This document shows positions 7,867 through 16,068 of a stretch of 30,101 bases of DNA, one piece after another; within the stretch, counting starts at the first letter, position 1; every line of letters starts with the position of its first letter. A program made the position numbers and the translations under genes. The notes beneath the pieces are model-generated. The model saw only the letters and a program-made list of their open reading frames with translations, was not told where the DNA came from and ran no database searches. The DNA is from CAYTOF01 sp964439435 (GTDB lineage Bacteria > Bacillota > Clostridia > Oscillospirales > QAMX01), in assembly GCA_964439435.1 (NCBI GenBank), contig CAYTOF010000023.1, positions 1-30,101 on the forward strand, in the 5' to 3' direction.

Positions 7867-7874
7867 TGTGCCTT

Positions 7875-7960
7875 TGGTGCCGCTGGCCGGACTCGAACCG
7901 GCATGGTATCACTACCCGCGGATTTTAAGTCCGCTACGTCTGCCATTTCGTCACAGCGGC
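7875..7960 (-). tRNA. tRNA-Leu (anticodon UAA), CCA encoded
   Basis: The minus strand reads GCCGCTG at the 5' end, pairing with CAGCGGC, followed by discriminator A and an encoded CCA (7875-7877). The anticodon arm GCGGA-CTTAAAA-TCCGC gives anticodon UAA. A long variable arm, as expected for leucine, contains GGGTAGTGATACC, and the T arm is GCCGG-TTCGAGT-CCGGC. Length is 86 bases with CCA. It stands alone with a near-consensus promoter upstream and its own terminator. Confidence 0.97.
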
Positions 7961-7977
7961 GAGTTTCATCGGAAAAT

Positions 7978-8006
7978 ATAGTACCATATCCCAATGCCCC
8001 TGTCAA
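7978..8006 (-). promoter_or_regulatory. Promoter of tRNA-Leu
   Basis: On the minus strand TTGACA (8001-8006), a 17-base spacer and TACTAT (7978-7983) place the transcription start about 10 bases before the mature tRNA 5' end. The match to the sigma-A consensus is strong. Confidence 0.85.
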
Positions 8007-8029
8007 GAAAAATGCATACAATAAAAGCA

Positions 8030-8074
8030 TTTTTCCCTTCTCCGAAGCCGTTTTGGTTTCGGAGAAGGGAAAAA
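8030..8074 (-). terminator. Very long perfect hairpin, probable terminator of the sugar operon
   Basis: TTTTTCCCTTCTCCGAA (8030-8046) pairs perfectly with TTCGGAGAAGGGAAAAA (8058-8074). The stem extends by a G-U and two G-C pairs to a 5-base loop, for about 20 pairs. It lies some 50 bases after the stop of the isomerase gene. The T- and A-runs sit inside the stem rather than after it, so it is not a textbook terminator. It could act on either strand or protect a 3' end. Confidence 0.55.
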
Positions 8075-8126
8075 ACAATGTCAATTCACCATAAGCTCTT
8101 TTGCTGCTATAAAGCGTTTTGAAACT

Positions 8127-8993
8127 TTACAGGCTCTTTGCCGGCTCTATCTCGAGCTCAGAAAGCACCTTGAACAGGGACTCCGCTGCAATGGTGTACT
8201 GTTTCGGACCTCCCGGTTCCATCAGATTTGTCTTGCTCAGGGGTTCAAGGTCGGCAAAACCGTCAAAGTGGCCAAGGTGGGGCTCTAAGGAGAGATAGCC
8301 CTCAAATCCTCTTTCATACAGCCGTTTCAAGATGGAGGACATGCCCGCATCGCCATAACCCGAGGGCACTACCTGTCCGGTGCCCTTTTGGGCGTCTTTC
8401 ACATGCATGTATTTTATATGCTTTTCCAAAAGCTCGTAGGCAAAGGGATATGTATCCACACCGCTTTGTATGAAGTTTGCCGGGTCGAAGATGAGCCCAA
8501 TGCCCAGAGTTTGCGCCAGATCAAGGCATCTCTCCGCTGTATCCCCGTAGATACCCTTTTCGTTCTCATGTAAAAGCTCAATGCCCTTGCCCGAGGCGGC
8601 GGACAAAAAGCGTTCCCAACGGCGCATCACTTCGTCTCTGTGGTTGGCTATGTGCTCTCCCGCGGGTGCATAAAAGCTGAACATGCGTATGTTCTTTGTT
8701 TCAAAGATATCTGCAAGGCGCAGGCAATGTTCAAACATCTCAAAATGCGGCTCAAAATCCTCGTCGATTCTGATTTTTCCCACAGGTGAACCTATGGCGG
8801 AAATCGAGTATCCTCTGGCCTTAAGTCTGCCGGCCATTTCCACCGCTTCTTCTTTGGAGACCTTTGAGATGTTTTTCCCATCGGCACCCCTTATCTCGAT
8901 ATAGCGTATCCCGAGACCGTCCAAAACATCCATCTGCTTGTCAAGATATGGGTCAATCTCGTCGGCAAAACCTGAAATCACGAATTTACTCAT
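8127..8993 (-). CDS. Sugar phosphate isomerase/epimerase family TIM-barrel protein
   Basis: The start is the ATG at 8993 after a GGGAG site; the frame extends five codons upstream without a better signal. The 288-residue product is a xylose isomerase-like (AP endonuclease 2) TIM barrel. Visible metal-site segments are YIEIRG near the start, ELLHENEKGIYGD in the middle (conserved Glu), LIFDPANF, YMHVKDA (Asp/His) and YLSLEPHLGHFDG near the end. Members isomerise or epimerise keto sugars, inosose or sugar acids, usually with a divalent metal. It is the last gene of a three-gene operon with a Gfo/Idh/MocA dehydrogenase and a ThuA-like protein, a combination typical of oxidation-epimerisation routes for unusual sugars. 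The exact substrate cannot be inferred. Confidence 0.85.
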   Translation of the reverse strand: MSKFVISGFADEIDPYLDKQMDVLDGLGIRYIEIRGADGKNISKVSKEEAVEMAGRLKARGYSISAIGSPVGKIRIDEDFEPHFEMFEHCLRLADIFETKNIRMFSFYAPAGEHIANHRDEVMRRWERFLSAASGKGIELLHENEKGIYGDTAERCLDLAQTLGIGLIFDPANFIQSGVDTYPFAYELLEKHIKYMHVKDAQKGTGQVVPSGYGDAGMSSILKRLYERGFEGYLSLEPHLGHFDGFADLEPLSKTNLMEPGGPKQYTIAAESLFKVLSELEIEPAKSL

Positions 8994-9019
8994 TTTTCTC
9001 CCTTTCATATGAAAATATT

Positions 9020-10126
9020 CTAATCCAAATATCCCGGAACCACGCCCATAGGCATGGGTGCCGGACGCTCGCAGCTTGTCTTAAGGTCTATGCGCTTGCC
9101 CTCTCTTGAGCTGTCGCCAAAGGCAAGCATGACATCCAAGGCGTGACGAGCCAATTCACCGCTGGCTCTGTGCTGTCTGCCCGTGCGCAGGGCCATGGCC
9201 ATATCTGCAACGGCTATGCCGCGGCTGTTTTCTGTGTATCCATGGGTGAGGGGTATCTCATAATACGCCCCCGTGCCTCTGGATATGCGCACAGGTCCGC
9301 CAAAGCCGTTGGGATCCGGCACTTGCATGGAGCCCTCGGTACCGTATATCTCTATATAGGGGTGTTCTGCTCTCCACATATCAAAGGACATGATCATGGA
9401 ACCTATGGCGCCGTTTGCAAATTCCATAACCCCCGTGACATGGGTGTCCACCTCCACGGGTATCACCTTGCCGTATTTGCCGGGGCTTGTTATGGTGCGC
9501 GTTTCAAACATTTTCTTTGACATCCCCGACACGCTTTTGACGGGTCCCAAAAGATTTATAAGCGCTGTGGAATAATAGGGGCCCATGTCCAGCATCGGTC
9601 CGCCGCCCTCTTCATAATAAAACTCGGGGTCGGGGTGCCAGCTCTCGTGGCCGTGCCCCGTCATATATGCGGCAGCTCCAATAGGCGTTCCTATATACCC
9701 ATCATCCAAAAGCTTTCTCGCTGTCTGTATGCCGCCACCCATAAAAGTGTCGGGGGCAACCCCCACCAGTAGCCCTTTTGCCTTGGCCAGGTTGAAAATC
9801 TCCTGCGCATCGGGCCTGTTCACGCTCATGGGTTTTTCGCTGTGGGTGTTTTTGCCGTATCTCAGGGCTTCCATCGCCACACCGTGATGCTGTTTTGGTG
9901 TTGTCAGGTTGACAACGATTTCAATATCCGGGTCTTTGAACATATCGTACATGGTCTCATATATGGAGGGTACACCCCACTCCTCTGACGCTTTTGCGCT
10001 GCGCTCGGGGATGAGATCGCACACGCCTTTAAGGTCTATGATGTTGTGAAACACTTTTGTGAGGTTTTTCAGATAAATCGGGCTGATGTTGCCGTTTCCA
10101 ACGATGCCTGTTGTGACCTTTTTCAT
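9020..10126 (-). CDS. Gfo/Idh/MocA family NAD(P)-dependent oxidoreductase
   Basis: The start is the ATG at 10126, preceded by GGGGAG; the frame continues seven codons further without a better site. The 368-residue product has an N-terminal Rossmann fold with TTGIVGNGNISPIY as the glycine-rich nucleotide loop. The family's catalytic lysine lies in SEKPMSVN, and the C-terminal sheet domain includes GGGPMLDMGPYYSTALINLLGP. Enzymes of this family oxidise or reduce a sugar or cyclitol hydroxyl with NAD(P). The gene starts 17 bases after the ThuA-like gene and stops 26 bases before the isomerase gene, so the three are one transcript. Substrate is unknown; sugars, inositols and sugar acids are all possible. 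Confidence 0.88.
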   Translation of the reverse strand: MKKVTTGIVGNGNISPIYLKNLTKVFHNIIDLKGVCDLIPERSAKASEEWGVPSIYETMYDMFKDPDIEIVVNLTTPKQHHGVAMEALRYGKNTHSEKPMSVNRPDAQEIFNLAKAKGLLVGVAPDTFMGGGIQTARKLLDDGYIGTPIGAAAYMTGHGHESWHPDPEFYYEEGGGPMLDMGPYYSTALINLLGPVKSVSGMSKKMFETRTITSPGKYGKVIPVEVDTHVTGVMEFANGAIGSMIMSFDMWRAEHPYIEIYGTEGSMQVPDPNGFGGPVRISRGTGAYYEIPLTHGYTENSRGIAVADMAMALRTGRQHRASGELARHALDVMLAFGDSSREGKRIDLKTSCERPAPMPMGVVPGYLD

Positions 10127-10143
10127 GCTTTTGCTCCCCTTTA

Positions 10144-10872
10144 TCAATACATTTTAGCCGAACTGAAATAAGTCGAGGCGTCAAGCCCTCTTTCCAAAGC
10201 TATGTCTTTTCCTTCAATCGCCCACAAAAAGCCTCTTCGCATAAGCTCTTGAGCTGAGGGTGAGTCGTCAAACACATTGTCTGTGTGTCCGAGAAAACTG
10301 TAGAACACTCTGCCGTGTCCCCATTTTTTTGTCCAAACCACAGGCATGTCCACAGGACGATTTGAGCAGTGATAATACAAGGCGCTTGGGAAGCGGGTGG
10401 TGGCCAAAACATCGATTGCCGGATCCACATGTAGATAATATTGCTCGCTTTTCACATCAAAGTCTTCAATCCCCTCAACAATCGGGCTTGAAGAGCTTTT
10501 GTTTACTTCAACTTTATAGTCGATGATGCCCCCGGGGTGTGAGACCCAGTTGCCCCCTGTCATAAACTGCCACTCTGTGTTGTTGCGGAAAGCGTCGCAC
10601 ATGCCGCCGTGATTGCCGGCAAGACCGACACCCGATGCCACCGCACCGCTGACATTGCCGCACAACTTGCCGTCAAGTTCTCCCATGGTCCAAACCGGTA
10701 TTATCAGGTGCAGGTTCATCAAAGCTTCAGGATCTGCAAAGGCTTCGAGATTGTCCGAAAGCGTGACAGAAATCCCTTCGTTTTCAAGTATCTTTTTAAA
10801 ACGCGCCGACACAAGTTCCGGTTCGTGTCCGTCCCAGCCTCCTTGGACGATCAGTGCTTTCTTTTTGCCCAT
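10144..10872 (-). CDS. ThuA-like domain protein (trehalose-utilisation type)
   Basis: The start is the ATG at 10872 after AGGAGGG; a longer frame reaching 10953 would run through the promoter. The 242-residue protein has the ThuA class I glutamine amidotransferase-like fold. It shows ALIVQGGWDGHEPE at the N-terminus, LIIPVWTMGELDG, then GVGLAGNHGGMCDAF. It also has YYLHVDPAIDVLATT and the closing GHGRVFYSFLGHTDNVFDD. The usual nucleophile-elbow cysteine of amidotransferases is not apparent (GNHGG occupies that place), as in other ThuA proteins, so amidotransferase activity is not expected. ThuA proteins accompany sugar oxidation operons and have been tied to trehalose or keto-sugar use. First gene of the operon. 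Confidence 0.85.
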   Translation of the reverse strand: MGKKKALIVQGGWDGHEPELVSARFKKILENEGISVTLSDNLEAFADPEALMNLHLIIPVWTMGELDGKLCGNVSGAVASGVGLAGNHGGMCDAFRNNTEWQFMTGGNWVSHPGGIIDYKVEVNKSSSSPIVEGIEDFDVKSEQYYLHVDPAIDVLATTRFPSALYYHCSNRPVDMPVVWTKKWGHGRVFYSFLGHTDNVFDDSPSAQELMRRGFLWAIEGKDIALERGLDASTYFSSAKMY

Positions 10873-10913
10873 GTTTTTATCCCTCCTAATTGAATCCGTT
10901 TTAAGTCGATTAA

Positions 10914-10942
10914 AGCATACATCATTTAAGTGGTTTTTGCAA
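10914..10942 (-). promoter_or_regulatory. Promoter of the ThuA-dehydrogenase-isomerase operon
   Basis: On the minus strand TTGCAA (10937-10942), a 17-base spacer and TATGCT (10914-10919) precede the ThuA gene by about 40 bases. Just downstream TTTAATCGACTTAAA is an imperfect palindrome that could be an operator. The stretch from 10943 to 11040 shows nothing else recognisable. Confidence 0.55.
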
Positions 10943-11041
10943 GAATAAATCACCCTGAGTGCAGATAAAACATAAGGTCTCTCCCTTTGCCCCGTCTTTC
11001 GCCTTCCGACAGATTACAGGGGATTGCGCTGCGCCAAAGAC

Positions 11042-11093
11042 AAAAAACCGCTTGACATCAAAGGACAACCTTTGTGTGTCGAGCGGTTTTTTG
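11042..11093 (-). terminator. Terminator after dnaJ
   Basis: On the minus strand AAAAAACCGCT pairs with AGCGGTTTTTT at the base of a long stem with an inner CAAAGG/CCTTTG helix, ending in a T-run. It starts 8 bases after the dnaJ stop and is symmetric enough to work in both directions. Confidence 0.9.
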
Positions 11094-11100
11094 TCTTTAT

Positions 11101-12261
11101 TTAATTGAACATGTTTTTTACTTTGTCAAAGAAGGCCTTTCTTCTTGAGTTGTTGCGGTCACTGGAAATGCGCCCGAGCTCTCGCAAAATCTCTTTTTGA
11201 TGCACGCTCAGGCTTTTGGGTGTCTCCACCACAACCTTGACAAGATAGTCCCCTCTGCTTTTTGAGTTTACCTGGGCTATGCCCTTGTTTCTCAGCCGAA
11301 AAACTGTGTCTGTCTGTGTCCCCTCGGGAATGGTGTATTTGATCGGACCGTCAAGACTTGGGAGTTCCAGTTCATCTCCCAATGCCGCCTGTGAAAAGGT
11401 GATGGGGATAGTGAGCAAAAGATTATATCCGTCCCGTTCAAACACGGCATGGGGCTTTACCTGTATGGCGACATGCAAATCCCCCGAAGGGCCGCCATTG
11501 GTGCCGTGCCCGCCTTGACCGCGCAAAATGACCACCTGGTCGTTGTCTATGCCTGCCGGTATATTTATCGAAATCGTGCGGGTTTTACGTGTGTATCCCG
11601 CTCCTTGACATGTTTTGCAGGGCTCTTTGATCACCTTGCCTCTGCCCTCGCAGTTATTGCACACGGCGGTTGTGCTGACGGTGCCAAGAGCTGTTCTGCG
11701 TGTCGCCCGCACTTGTCCGCTTCCGTGACAGATCGGACAATTTTCAACTTTGCTGCCCTTTTCGGCTCCGCTTCCGTCACAGCTTTCGCACTTCTCCACA
11801 CGGTTGACAGTGACGTCTTTTGAACAGCCGAAAGCAGCCTCTTCGAAAGTGATCGACACTCTGCGTTCGATATCTTCACCGCGTCTCGGGGCATTGCGTG
11901 CGGCGGCACCGCCGCCTCCTCCGAAACCGCCACCGAATATGGAGCTGAATATATCGCCGAAATCACCTACGTCGAAGCCTGAAAATCCGCCTGTGTACAC
12001 CCCTCCGCCGGGTTGGCCGGCGCCGTAATTCGGGTCCACACCCGCAAAGCCAAATTGATCGTATCTGCTCTTTTTTTCCGGGTCAGAAAGTACTTCATAT
12101 GCTTCGTTGATCTCTTTGAACTTTGCTTCGGCCTCTTTATCCCCCGGTTTCATGTCCGGATGATATTGTTTGGCAAGCTTTCTATATGCTTTTTTTAATT
12201 CGTCCTCCCCGGCGCCTTTTTTAACGCCGAGAACTTCGTAATAATCCCGTTTGTCTGCCAT
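11101..12261 (-). CDS. dnaJ: Chaperone DnaJ (Hsp40)
   Basis: This 386-residue protein has all type I DnaJ parts. The J domain at 1-70 carries His34-Pro35-Asp36. A Gly/Phe-rich region (about 72-125) is followed by the zinc domain with four CxxCxGxG repeats (Cys158/161, 175/178, 201/204, 215/218). The C-terminal substrate-binding domain follows. It delivers unfolded clients to DnaK and stimulates its ATPase. The start ATG follows GGAG. The gene is downstream of dnaK on the same strand, separated by 218 bases that hold a separate promoter, so it can be made both from the hrcA operon and on its own. Length and domains are normal. Confidence 0.98.
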   Translation of the reverse strand: MADKRDYYEVLGVKKGAGEDELKKAYRKLAKQYHPDMKPGDKEAEAKFKEINEAYEVLSDPEKKSRYDQFGFAGVDPNYGAGQPGGGVYTGGFSGFDVGDFGDIFSSIFGGGFGGGGGAAARNAPRRGEDIERRVSITFEEAAFGCSKDVTVNRVEKCESCDGSGAEKGSKVENCPICHGSGQVRATRRTALGTVSTTAVCNNCEGRGKVIKEPCKTCQGAGYTRKTRTISINIPAGIDNDQVVILRGQGGHGTNGGPSGDLHVAIQVKPHAVFERDGYNLLLTIPITFSQAALGDELELPSLDGPIKYTIPEGTQTDTVFRLRNKGIAQVNSKSRGDYLVKVVVETPKSLSVHQKEILRELGRISSDRNNSRRKAFFDKVKNMFN

Positions 12262-12294
12262 TTAAAACTCCAACTCCCAAAAGTCTTTCCGCTT

Positions 12295-12328
12295 GAATGC
12301 GCGGCAGACGCTAGCCCGCCGCGCATTC
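12295..12328 (-). promoter_or_regulatory. GC-rich hairpin in the dnaJ leader
   Basis: GAATGCGCGGC (12295-12305) pairs perfectly with GCCGCGCATTC (12318-12328) around a 12-base loop. It lies inside the roughly 140-base leader between the dnaJ promoter and its ATG. It lacks a T-run on either strand, so it is not an intrinsic terminator. It may protect the mRNA end or tune dnaJ expression. Confidence 0.5.
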
Positions 12329-12408
12329 ATAGGAATTTTCCTCAAATCTCTCACACTTTGCCGCATCTGTCGACATTTTTCTTGCAATGCGGCTTTTTGG
12401 TAAGATAT

Positions 12409-12437
12409 ATTGTACCCCTAAGCCGACATTATGTCAA
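12409..12437 (-). promoter_or_regulatory. Separate promoter of dnaJ
   Basis: On the minus strand TTGACA (12432-12437), a 17-base spacer and TACAAT (12409-12414) form a near-consensus sigma-A promoter between dnaK and dnaJ. No CIRCE palindrome is present beside it, so this promoter should escape HrcA control. Confidence 0.75.
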
Positions 12438-12479
12438 TGCAGCACATAAAGTTCTTGACAGTTTGGACCGTTTGGACAG

Positions 12480-14321
12480 TTATTGATTGTCGTCGTCCTT
12501 CACTTCGTAGCTTGCATCATAATAGCCCTCAGGGTTTTCCCCTTCGCCGCCATCGTGCTCGCCGCCTTGTTCTTGTCCGGGAGCCTGGCCTGTGGTTTGA
12601 TAAAGCTTTTCGGAAAGCTCATAGAAACGCTTGTTGAGCTCCTCTGTCTCGGATTTGATCAGTTCGCTGTCTGTGCCCTTTAGGGCCTCTTTGACCTTTT
12701 CGAGCTGGTCTTTCACACCCTGCTGGTCCTCCTCGGGGAGTTTGTCCCCTATGTCTGTCAGGGTTTTTTCGCTTTGATATACGAGCTGCTCCGCGTTGTT
12801 GCGGGTGTCGATTTCCTCTCTTGCCTTTTTGTCCTCTTCGGCATGGAGTTCCGCATCGCGCACGGCTTTTTCCACGTCCTCTTTGCTCATTGTGGTCGAC
12901 GAGGTGATGGTGATTTTTTGCTCCTTACCGGTGCCAAGATCCTTTGCCGAGACATTGACTATGCCGTTGGCATCGATGTCAAAGGTAACCTCGATTTGGG
13001 GCATGCCGCGCGGTGCCGGGGGAATGCCGTCGAGATGGAATCTGCCCAGCGTCTTGTTGTCCCTGGCCATCTCACGCTCCCCTTGCAACACGTGGACTTC
13101 GACAGAGGTCTGTCCATCGCCTGCGGTGGAGAATATCTGGCTCTTTTTGGTGGGGATTGTTGTGTTTCTCTCAATGAGCTTTGTGCACACGCCGCCCAAG
13201 GTCTCAACACCGAGGGACAGGGGGGTGACATCCAGCAGCAAGAGGTCTTTGACTTCACCGCCGAGAACACCCGCTTGGATTGCAGCGCCCATCGCCACAC
13301 ACTCGTCCGGATTGATGCCCTTAAACGGCTCTTGGCCCGTGTAGTTTTTAACAGCGTCGAAAACCGCCGGTATTCTTGTGGAGCCGCCAACCAACAGCAC
13401 CTTTGAGAGTTCAGAGGGCTTCAGGCCTGCGTCTTTCATGGCTTGGCGCACCGGCCCCATCGTGGCTTCCACGAGGTCCGCCGTGAGTTCGTTGAATTTG
13501 GCGCGTGTCAGGGTCATATCGAGATGTTTCGGCCCTGAGGCATCTGCCGTGATAAAAGGCAGGTTTATGTTGCTTGTCGTCACTCCGGACAGCTCGACTT
13601 TTGCTTTTTCAGCGGCTTCTTTCAGCCTCTGCATCGCCATTTTATCCGCCGAGAGATCAATGCCGCTTTCGGCGCGATAGCTCTGAACTATCCATTTTAT
13701 AATGCGGTCATCAAAATCATCGCCGCCAAGCTTTGTGTTGCCGTTTGTCGCAAGCACTTCCAGCACGCCATCACCCATGTCCAAGATGGACACGTCAAAT
13801 GTGCCGCCGCCAAGGTCATAGACCATGACTTTTTGCTCGGCTTCTTTGTCAACGCCATATGCAAGAGCCGCCGCTGTGGGCTCGTTTATGATACGCAGAA
13901 CCTCAAGCCCTGCTATCTTGCCTGCATCTTTGGTCGCCTGTCTCTGGCTGTCGTTAAAATAAGCCGGTACCGTTATAACCGCTTGGGTGACTTTTGTGCC
14001 AAGGTAGCTCTCAGCATCTGTTTTCAGTTTTTGCAAAACCATGGCGGAGATTTCTTGAGGCGTATATGCCTTTTCATCGATGTTGATCTTTTTGGCGGAA
14101 CCCATGTCTCTTTTTATGGATACAACCGTTCTGTCCGGATTTGTGACCGCCTGCCTCTTGGCTGTGTTGCCCACCAGACGTTCCCCGTTTTTAGTAAATG
14201 CGACGACAGAAGGCGTCGTCCTTGCGCCTTCTGCATTTGCCATGACAGTCGGCTCTCCGCCTTCTATGACGGCTACGCAAGAGTTTGTTGTTCCAAGGTC
14301 AATTCCTATTATTTTTCCCAT
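12480..14321 (-). CDS. dnaK: Chaperone DnaK (Hsp70)
   Basis: This 613-residue Hsp70 starts with the signature GIDLGTTNSCVAV. It carries the other nucleotide-domain motifs VYDLGGGTFDVSIL and VLLVGGSTRIP, then the conserved DLLLLDVTPLSLGVETLGG linker-to-substrate-domain segment. The C-terminus is acidic (GGEGENPEGYY then EVKDDDNQ) in place of the common EEVDK-type ending. It refolds proteins with DnaJ and the exchange factor GrpE. The length is typical of Gram-positive DnaK. It lies 39 bases after grpE and behind GAGGA, clearly in the HrcA-controlled transcript. Open frames on the opposite strand of this gene are shadows of its skewed codon use. Confidence 0.98.
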   Translation of the reverse strand: MGKIIGIDLGTTNSCVAVIEGGEPTVMANAEGARTTPSVVAFTKNGERLVGNTAKRQAVTNPDRTVVSIKRDMGSAKKINIDEKAYTPQEISAMVLQKLKTDAESYLGTKVTQAVITVPAYFNDSQRQATKDAGKIAGLEVLRIINEPTAAALAYGVDKEAEQKVMVYDLGGGTFDVSILDMGDGVLEVLATNGNTKLGGDDFDDRIIKWIVQSYRAESGIDLSADKMAMQRLKEAAEKAKVELSGVTTSNINLPFITADASGPKHLDMTLTRAKFNELTADLVEATMGPVRQAMKDAGLKPSELSKVLLVGGSTRIPAVFDAVKNYTGQEPFKGINPDECVAMGAAIQAGVLGGEVKDLLLLDVTPLSLGVETLGGVCTKLIERNTTIPTKKSQIFSTAGDGQTSVEVHVLQGEREMARDNKTLGRFHLDGIPPAPRGMPQIEVTFDIDANGIVNVSAKDLGTGKEQKITITSSTTMSKEDVEKAVRDAELHAEEDKKAREEIDTRNNAEQLVYQSEKTLTDIGDKLPEEDQQGVKDQLEKVKEALKGTDSELIKSETEELNKRFYELSEKLYQTTGQAPGQEQGGEHDGGEGENPEGYYDASYEVKDDDNQ

Positions 14322-14360
14322 ATTAATTTCCTCACTTTATATTTTAATGGATATATTTTG

Positions 14361-14891
14361 TCAATTTGCGACTTTTACTGCCGCATGGCGCACTACGCGT
14401 CCGCAGGCGGTATAGCCCTTTTGTATGACCTCAACCACCTGGCTGTTGCCCTTTGTTTCGTCTTCTACGTGCATGATGGCATTGTGCAACTCCGGATCAA
14501 AACACTCCCCTGTGGGGTCTATCTCGCAGATACCGTTCTTTTCAAGTATCTCGGACAGTTGTTTCATCACCAATACAAGCCCTTCTTTAAGTCCTTGCGA
14601 ATCCGAATGCTCCAAAGCTCTTTCAAGGTTGTCCACTACGGGCAAAAACATCGCCACAGTGGTGCACATCGCATCACCGAAAATCGCCTCTTTTTCCCGT
14701 GCACTGCGTTTTCTGTAGTTTTCATACTCCGCAGCAATGCGGAGATACGAATCCTTTGCCGCTTCAAGTTCTTTTTTTAGGCGTTCAAGCTCTGCTGCAT
14801 TCTCTTTTGTTTCTGTTTGCTCTTCTGCGGCACTTTCGGCCGCATTGTTTGCCTTTACCTCGGCTGCTTCATTTGTTTTCTTTTCTTCCAT
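14361..14891 (-). CDS. grpE: Nucleotide exchange factor GrpE
   Basis: I chose the ATG at 14891, 6 bases after GGAGG; the in-frame ATG two codons earlier abuts GGAGG and is too close to be used. The 176-residue protein has a charged Glu/Lys/Ala-rich N-terminus and then a long coiled coil (about 35-75) containing SYLRIAAEYENYRKRSAREK. The C-terminal beta domain carries CEIDPTGECFDPELHNAIMH and the conserved VVEVIQKGYTACGRVVRHAAVKVA. It drives ADP release from DnaK. It sits between hrcA and dnaK, the standard Bacillota order. Confidence 0.97.
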   Translation of the reverse strand: MEEKKTNEAAEVKANNAAESAAEEQTETKENAAELERLKKELEAAKDSYLRIAAEYENYRKRSAREKEAIFGDAMCTTVAMFLPVVDNLERALEHSDSQGLKEGLVLVMKQLSEILEKNGICEIDPTGECFDPELHNAIMHVEDETKGNSQVVEVIQKGYTACGRVVRHAAVKVAN

Positions 14892-14929
14892 GGACATCCT
14901 CCAAAACCTTTCAATTTCTTTCTATGGTA

Positions 14930-15991
14930 TCAAAGTTCATCGTCTTCCGGTATTTCATCATCTGAGGTGACTGTTTCTTTGATAACTGAACTGAGTCCTT
15001 GAGCGAAATATGACAATCTCGCAGCAAGTCGGGGGTAGTTCATGCGTGTCGGACCGACTATCCCGATATATCCGCGGTACCCTCCGGCAAGATAACACCC
15101 CGCCACCATGAGACTTGAATCGTGCAGCTGTTTTGCAAGGTTTTCCTCGCCTATGCGCACCACCAAGGGCGCATCTCCCGGCATCGGAAACCACTCCGCA
15201 GAGCGCATGCCTTGGAGAAATCCGAAAAGCTCTCTTGCCTTGTCGATATCCCTGTATTCAGGGTAATCAAGCAGATTTCCCTCTCCTCGCAATGTCAGCT
15301 CAACTTCGCCGCTCTCTTCGGCAAGCCCTCGGATGAAGGCAAAGAGCTTGTTTAAAAGCTCAGCACATCCCGCCGGCGCCGAAGCTTCCAGTCTGCGCAT
15401 GTGAATTGCCGTTATGCTGTCTGTATCCAGACCGCGGAGCTGATCATTGACCATTGTGACAAAGCCGGCCAGTTCGTCTTCGTCGGGCTCGGTGAAGACA
15501 CGAACAGTGAGGCTTTTGACAAAACCCGCTCCCATCACGACAATCAGAACATACACAAAGCTCTCACATCTGATGATGTCCACTCGGCGAATGGCGCTTT
15601 GTAAAAGCTTCTGCGTGACTGTGAGCGCTGCATAATTGGTCAGCTGAGACAAAATTCTCCCGATCTCTTCATTCAACCTGTCAAATCTTGAGATTTTGAG
15701 CTGTAGGGCGTTTTTCAGCTCGCCTGCCTCACGGGCACTTAAGGAGTAGGCATTCATCAGCTCGTTCACATAGAGCCTGTACCCCTTGTGTGTGGGCACT
15801 CTCCCCGCAGAAGTGTGGGGTTGTTCCAGATACCCTTGAGCTATAAGCTCTGACATCTCGCTGCGAAGTGTCGCCGAAGAGACTTTGAAATCGCGGCTTT
15901 CGGCCAGCACCTTTGATCCGACCGGTTCTGCTGTCTTGACGTAAATGTCGATGACAGCTTTCAATATCTGTCTTTGCCTTGCGGTCAGCAT
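14930..15991 (-). CDS. hrcA: Heat-inducible transcription repressor HrcA
   Basis: I use the ATG at 15991 with GGCGGTGA upstream; a TTG one codon earlier is possible but less likely. The 353-residue product begins with the winged-helix segment LTARQRQILKAVIDIYVKTAEPVGSKVLAE. The HrcA-specific SSATLRSEMSELIAQGYLEQPHTSAGRVPT follows. The C-terminal part includes GYIGIVGPTRMNYPRLAARL. HrcA binds CIRCE and is kept active by GroE-type chaperonins; it represses chaperone genes at normal temperature. A CIRCE element lies at its own start site, so it is autoregulated. First gene of hrcA-grpE-dnaK(-dnaJ). Confidence 0.97.
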   Translation of the reverse strand: MLTARQRQILKAVIDIYVKTAEPVGSKVLAESRDFKVSSATLRSEMSELIAQGYLEQPHTSAGRVPTHKGYRLYVNELMNAYSLSAREAGELKNALQLKISRFDRLNEEIGRILSQLTNYAALTVTQKLLQSAIRRVDIIRCESFVYVLIVVMGAGFVKSLTVRVFTEPDEDELAGFVTMVNDQLRGLDTDSITAIHMRRLEASAPAGCAELLNKLFAFIRGLAEESGEVELTLRGEGNLLDYPEYRDIDKARELFGFLQGMRSAEWFPMPGDAPLVVRIGEENLAKQLHDSSLMVAGCYLAGGYRGYIGIVGPTRMNYPRLAARLSYFAQGLSSVIKETVTSDDEIPEDDEL

Positions 15992-16038
15992 CAAATCACC
16001 GCCTTTTCGAACCGCTCTTTATTCGTCATTTTTAAATG

Positions 16039-16065
16039 TTGGCACTCGTCTGTTATGAGTGCTAA
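16039..16065 (-). promoter_or_regulatory. CIRCE operator (HrcA binding site)
   Basis: TTGGCACTC (16039-16047), nine bases, then GAGTGCTAA (16057-16065) match the TTAGCACTC-N9-GAGTGCTAA consensus at 17 of 18 positions. It starts 4 bases downstream of the -10 element, so it covers the transcription start. Confidence 0.97.
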
Positions 16066-16068
16066 TAT

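Noticed and set aside
7716..8084. 122-codon open frame on the minus strand over the tRNA region
   Set aside because: It translates straight through tRNA-Leu and its promoter, giving the familiar spurious MADVADLKSAG-type peptide of antisense/tRNA frames.
12774..13406. Long plus-strand open frames (up to 210 codons) opposite dnaK
   Set aside because: They lie wholly inside dnaK, have no ribosome site or recognisable motif, and follow from its codon bias.
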